From contig JAEYPE010000233.1 of NCBI GenBank assembly GCA_023411035.1, positions 1 to 27,358 of the forward strand: 27,358 nucleotides of DNA, given 5' to 3'. The notes beneath the pieces were generated by a model that saw only the letters and a list, made by a program, of their open reading frames with translations, was not told the origin of the DNA and did not search any database. This document shows, piece after piece, positions 24,601 through 27,358 of this stretch. Each line of letters begins with the position of its first letter. The stretch's first letter is position 1. This stretch comes from Pseudomonadota bacterium (GTDB lineage: Bacteria; Pseudomonadota; Alphaproteobacteria; Azospirillales; Azospirillaceae). The position numbers and the translations under genes were made by a program.

Positions 24601-26231
24601 CCGTCTACGCCCCCGATGCCGACACCCCCGCCGCCCGGCCGCGCACCTACATCGAGGCGGGCTACACGCTGCGCTCCTGGCTGCTGACCACGGACCACAA
24701 GCGCATCGCCATCCTCTACATGGTTTCCATCACCGGGTTCTTCTTCCTGGGCGCCCTGGGGGCGGCGGCGGTGCGGCTGGAGCTGCTGACGCCGAAGCTC
24801 GACCTGCTGAGCGCGGATGGCTACAACCGGGCCTTCACGCTGCACGGCGTGTTGATGGTGTGGTTCTTCCTGATCCCGTCGATCCCCACGGTGTTCGGCA
24901 ACTTCCTGATCCCGTTGATGATCGGCGCGCGGGACCTCGCCTTCCCACGCCTCAACCTGCTGTCGTGGTACATCTACATGCTGGGCGGGCTGTTCACCGC
25001 CTGCGTGCTGGTGGCCGGCGGGGTGGAGACGGGTTGGACGCTCTATACGCCGCTCAGCACCAAATACGCGCCGGGGCACACGGTGATGGCCGCCGCGGCG
25101 ATCTTCGTGGTGGGATTCTCCTCGATTCTCACCGGGCTGAACTTCATCGTCACCATCCACACGCTACGCGCACCCGGCATGACCTGGTTCCGGCTGCCGA
25201 TCTTCGTATGGTCGCACTACGCCACCAGCGTGATCCTGGTGCTGGCAACGCCGGTGCTGGCGATGGCGCTGATCCTGCTGGCGCTGGAGCGGGCGCTGGG
25301 CATCGGCATCTTCGACCCGGACCTGGGCGGTGACCCGCTGCTGTGGCAGCACCTGTTCTGGTTCTACAGCCACCCCGCCGTCTACATCATGGTCCTGCCG
25401 TCCATGGGCGTGGTGACCGAACTGGTGACGATCTTCTCCCACAAGCGGGTGTTCGGCTACGGCTTCGTGGCCTTCGCCTCCATCGCCATCGCCATCATCG
25501 GCTTCCTCGTCTGGGGCCACCACATGTTCGTGGCCGGGCAATCCATGTACGCCAGCATGGTCTTCTCGTTCCTCAGCTTCCTGGTCGCCGTGCCCTCGGC
25601 GATCAAGGTCTACAACTGGACGGCCACGCTCTACAAAGGCCAGCTCGACCTGCGCGCCCCGCTGCTCTACGCCATGGGCTTCATCGGGCTGTTCGTCTTC
25701 GGCGGGCTGACCGGGCTGATCCTGGCGAGCCTCGCGCTCGACGTCCACGCGCACGACACCGCCTTCGTGGTGGCGCACTTCCATTACATCATGGTCGGCG
25801 GCGCGGTGTCGGCGTACCTCGGCGCCCTGCATTGCTGGTGGCCGAAGATGACCGGACGCATGTACTCCGAGTTCTGGGGCCGCCTCTCGGCATTGCTGAT
25901 CTTCTTCGGCTTCAACATCACCTTCTTTCCGCAGTACATCCTCGGTTGGCTGGGCATGCCCCGGCGCTATCACTCCTACCCGCCGGAGTTCCAGAGCTGG
26001 GAGGTGCTGTCCACCGCCGGCGCCGTGATGCTGGGCGTCGGCTACCTGCTCCCGCTGGTCTATCTGCTGTGGTCGCTGGCCTACGGCCCCCGCGCGCCTG
26101 CCAACCCTTGGGGCGCCAGCGGTTTGGAGTGGCGCGTCCCATCGCCTCCACCCAAGCACAATTTCGACGAAACGCCCGTGGTGACCTGGGACGCCTACGA
26201 CTACCCGCCGCCGGAGGAGCAAGTGGGATGA
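24597..26231 (+). CDS. coxA: caa3-type cytochrome c oxidase subunit I, A2 class
   Basis: A 544-residue haem-copper oxidase subunit I with about twelve helices. Ligands are visible: His83 and His396 for haem a, His394 for haem a3, and His259, His308 and His309 for CuB, with Tyr263 as the cross-linked tyrosine. Lys337 in AIKVYNW matches the K-channel lysine. The loop reads YSHPAVY (257-263) where A1 enzymes have HPEVY, so the proton-gating glutamate is absent and replaced by the Tyr-Ser pair that defines A2 oxidases such as Thermus and Rhodothermus caa3. It reduces oxygen and pumps protons at the inner membrane. The ATG at 24597 overlaps the coxB stop; the frame is open much further upstream as a shadow. 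Confidence 0.95.
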   Translation: MTVYAPDADTPAARPRTYIEAGYTLRSWLLTTDHKRIAILYMVSITGFFFLGALGAAAVRLELLTPKLDLLSADGYNRAFTLHGVLMVWFFLIPSIPTVFGNFLIPLMIGARDLAFPRLNLLSWYIYMLGGLFTACVLVAGGVETGWTLYTPLSTKYAPGHTVMAAAAIFVVGFSSILTGLNFIVTIHTLRAPGMTWFRLPIFVWSHYATSVILVLATPVLAMALILLALERALGIGIFDPDLGGDPLLWQHLFWFYSHPAVYIMVLPSMGVVTELVTIFSHKRVFGYGFVAFASIAIAIIGFLVWGHHMFVAGQSMYASMVFSFLSFLVAVPSAIKVYNWTATLYKGQLDLRAPLLYAMGFIGLFVFGGLTGLILASLALDVHAHDTAFVVAHFHYIMVGGAVSAYLGALHCWWPKMTGRMYSEFWGRLSALLIFFGFNITFFPQYILGWLGMPRRYHSYPPEFQSWEVLSTAGAVMLGVGYLLPLVYLLWSLAYGPRAPANPWGASGLEWRVPSPPPKHNFDETPVVTWDAYDYPPPEEQVG

Positions 26232-26848
26232 GCACAGCCCCCTTCGTCCGAACCGAACAACGCGAGGAGGCCGACCGGCTCGGCATGTGGCTGTTCCTCG
26301 CCACCGAGACGATGATGTTCGGCGCGCTGTTCTTCGCGCTGACCGTGGTGCGCCTGCGCGTGCCCGATGGTGTCCGCCTGGCGAGCGGGCATCTGGACAA
26401 GCTTCTGGGAACGCTCAACACGGGGGTGCTGCTGAGCAGCTCGCTGCTGGTGGCGCTGGCGGTCGCCGCGGCGCGGCGCGGCCGGCAGGAGCGCACCGCC
26501 GGCCTGCTGGCGGGCGCGGCGGGACTGGGCATCGTCTTCCTGGCGATCAAGGCCTACGAGTACAAGACGGAGTTCCGCGAGGGGCTGATGCCCGGCCCGG
26601 GCTTCCGCCTTCACGACCACCCCGGCGCCGAGCTGTTCTTCAACCTCTACTACGCCGCCACCGGACTGCACGCGGTGCATCTGACCATCGGCGTGCTGCT
26701 GATGCTGGGTCTGTCCTTGCGGGTTCTGGGCGGCCGGGTGCGGCTGCCGGAGCGCGCGGTCACGGTGGAACTGCCCGGCCTCTACTGGCACCTCGTCGAT
26801 ATCGTCTGGGTGTTCCTCTACCCCACCCTCTACCTCGTCGCACGGTGA
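26228..26848 (+). CDS. coxC: Cytochrome c oxidase subunit III
   Basis: A 206-residue protein with about five helices, the short form of subunit III found in caa3 and quinol oxidases. It begins with LGMWLFLATETMMFGALFFA and ends with GLYWHLVDIVWVFLYPTLYL, both hallmarks of the family. EYKTEFREGLMPG and TGLHAVHLTIGVLLMLG are further conserved stretches. It stabilises subunit I and the oxygen and proton uptake paths and has no metal centre. The ATG overlaps the coxA stop. Confidence 0.94.
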   Translation: MSTAPFVRTEQREEADRLGMWLFLATETMMFGALFFALTVVRLRVPDGVRLASGHLDKLLGTLNTGVLLSSSLLVALAVAAARRGRQERTAGLLAGAAGLGIVFLAIKAYEYKTEFREGLMPGPGFRLHDHPGAELFFNLYYAATGLHAVHLTIGVLLMLGLSLRVLGGRVRLPERAVTVELPGLYWHLVDIVWVFLYPTLYLVAR

Positions 26849-26852
26849 CGCC

Positions 26853-27122
26853 ATGCCCCGGAGCGAGACGGCAAGCTTCGTTCTGGTGTGGGCGGCGCTG
26901 CTGGCGCTGCTGGCGGCGACGGTGGGCATCTCCTTCCTGCATCTGGGCGCCTGGAACAGCGCGCTGAATCTGGGCATCGCCATCGTCAAGACGGGGCTGA
27001 TCCTGTGGTTCTACATGCACCTGCGGCGCGCCCGGCCATTGGTGCGGCTGGCTGGGGCGACGGCCCCGCTGTGGCTTGCGATCCTGTTCGGCTTGGCGCT
27101 CAGCGATTATTTGACCCGCTGA
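26853..27122 (+). CDS. coxD: Cytochrome c oxidase subunit IV (bacterial type)
   Basis: An 89-residue protein with three helices (FVLVWAALLALLAATVGISF; NLGIAIVKTGLILWFYMHLR; APLWLAILFGLALSDYLTR). The KTGLILWFYMHLR segment is the signature of prokaryotic COX4/CyoD-like subunits. It begins 4 bases after coxC and is the last gene of the operon. Bacterial subunit IV aids assembly and stability of the CuB site. No strong terminator follows; a weak imperfect hairpin at 27137-27159 is the only candidate. Confidence 0.9.
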   Translation: MPRSETASFVLVWAALLALLAATVGISFLHLGAWNSALNLGIAIVKTGLILWFYMHLRRARPLVRLAGATAPLWLAILFGLALSDYLTR

Positions 27123-27265
27123 TACCTCATCGACCTCGCTGCCGTCATACCCGGTAGCGTTCCGCCAGGAAAATTGTGCCCATAGGCAGAGTCCTACCAA
27201 GCGAAAGGCGCACGCATCGGCGTCGCGGGTGCCAAGAATGGTGTTTCTTCGGCACAGCACAGACA

Positions 27266-27280
27266 TGGCACAACCCTTGC
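27266..27280 (+). promoter_or_regulatory. Sigma-54 promoter (-24/-12 type)
   Basis: TGGCAC at 27266-27271 and TTGC at 27277-27280 are separated by five bases, so the GG and GC dinucleotides are spaced as in the RpoN consensus TGGCAC-N5-TTGC. A T run follows the -12 element. Transcription would start near 27291-27293 and run rightward out of the window. It lies 143 bases past coxD and so belongs to the next gene. Confidence 0.75.
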
Positions 27281-27330
27281 TTTTACTCGCTGGCATATGG
27301 CGAGAGCTAAAAACCGCAGTGGAGGTGGAT

Positions 27331-27358
27331 GTGCAAGTCCTTGGTCACCATGTGGCCG
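27331..27358 (+). CDS. Start of a downstream gene (partial, unidentified)
   Basis: A good ribosome site, GGAGG at 27321-27325, lies about 30 bases after the predicted sigma-54 transcription start. The GTG at 27331 is five bases from it and opens a frame reading MQVLGHHVA to the window edge. The ATG at 27329, reading MCKSLVTMWP, is the alternative but is only three bases from the site. Too little is present to name a product. Confidence 0.3.

Noticed and set aside
27242..27256. Possible NifA upstream site TGT-N-ACA
   Set aside because: The spacing is nine bases, not the ten required, and it lies too close to the -24 element; nitrogen-fixation control is not supported.
27297..27358. Frame from the ATG at 27297 reading MARAKNRSGGGC
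   Set aside because: It would start almost at the predicted transcription start with no ribosome site, whereas GGAGG at 27321 serves a later start.
1..27358. CRISPR arrays, tRNA or rRNA genes, riboswitches
   Set aside because: No regularly spaced repeats, no tRNA-like cloverleaf ends and no rRNA stretches were recognised by eye on either strand; mgtA has no evident structured leader in the short gap before it.

Overview
The window is GC-rich with dense, often overlapping genes. Its protein set (formyl-CoA transferase, RbbA-type ABC fusion, MocR regulator, alternative complex III with a caa3 oxidase) fits an alphaproteobacterium of the Azospirillum/Rhodospirillales type. That placement is inferred from gene content and base composition, not from a marker gene.

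Layout. (1) 2-2485, plus strand: the tail of a formyl-CoA transferase (Frc) followed by a fused ADP-forming acyl-CoA synthetase, probably part of an oxalate or short-acid CoA pathway. (2) 2486-2910: a gene-poor gap holding a frameshifted remnant of an IS701-like transposase. (3) 2911-7892, minus strand: a three-gene exporter operon reading HlyD/YhiI-like adaptor, RbbA-like ABC-ABC-permease fusion, YhhJ-like permease. (4) 8085-10832, minus strand: a large multidomain protein with a DUF6765-like N-terminal domain carrying a phospholipase C/S1-nuclease-like metal motif, a central beta-rich segment, and a C-terminal seven-repeat propeller of the PLL lectin type. It ends in a strong hairpin and is divergent from (5) a MocR/PdxR-type regulator at 11110-12564. 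(6) 12567-12683: an orphan 38-codon tail of a MacB/FtsX-type permease, then an MgtA-type P-type ATPase (12727-15354) and a long hairpin. (7) 15574-27122: a twelve-gene respiratory operon, actABCDEF, a small one-helix membrane protein, sco, coxB, coxA, coxC, coxD. (8) 27123-27358: an intergenic region with a near-perfect sigma-54 promoter and the start of a gene that leaves the window.

How the genes work together. The respiratory operon encodes a quinol:cytochrome c oxidoreductase unrelated to bc1 (alternative complex III) and a caa3 oxidase whose subunit II carries its own haem c, so electrons can pass from quinol through ActB and ActA/ActE haems to oxygen. Sco would load copper into the CuA site. 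The genes overlap by ATGA junctions almost throughout, which indicates one transcript with coupled translation. Subunit I has a YSHPAVY motif in place of the usual HPEVY, the mark of A2-type oxidases.

The part that looks least described is the 915-residue DUF6765/propeller protein. Its architecture (putative zinc hydrolase, possible membrane-active beta-sandwich, glycan-binding propeller) is that of a candidate toxin or glycan-targeted enzyme, and its divergent MocR neighbour is a candidate regulator.
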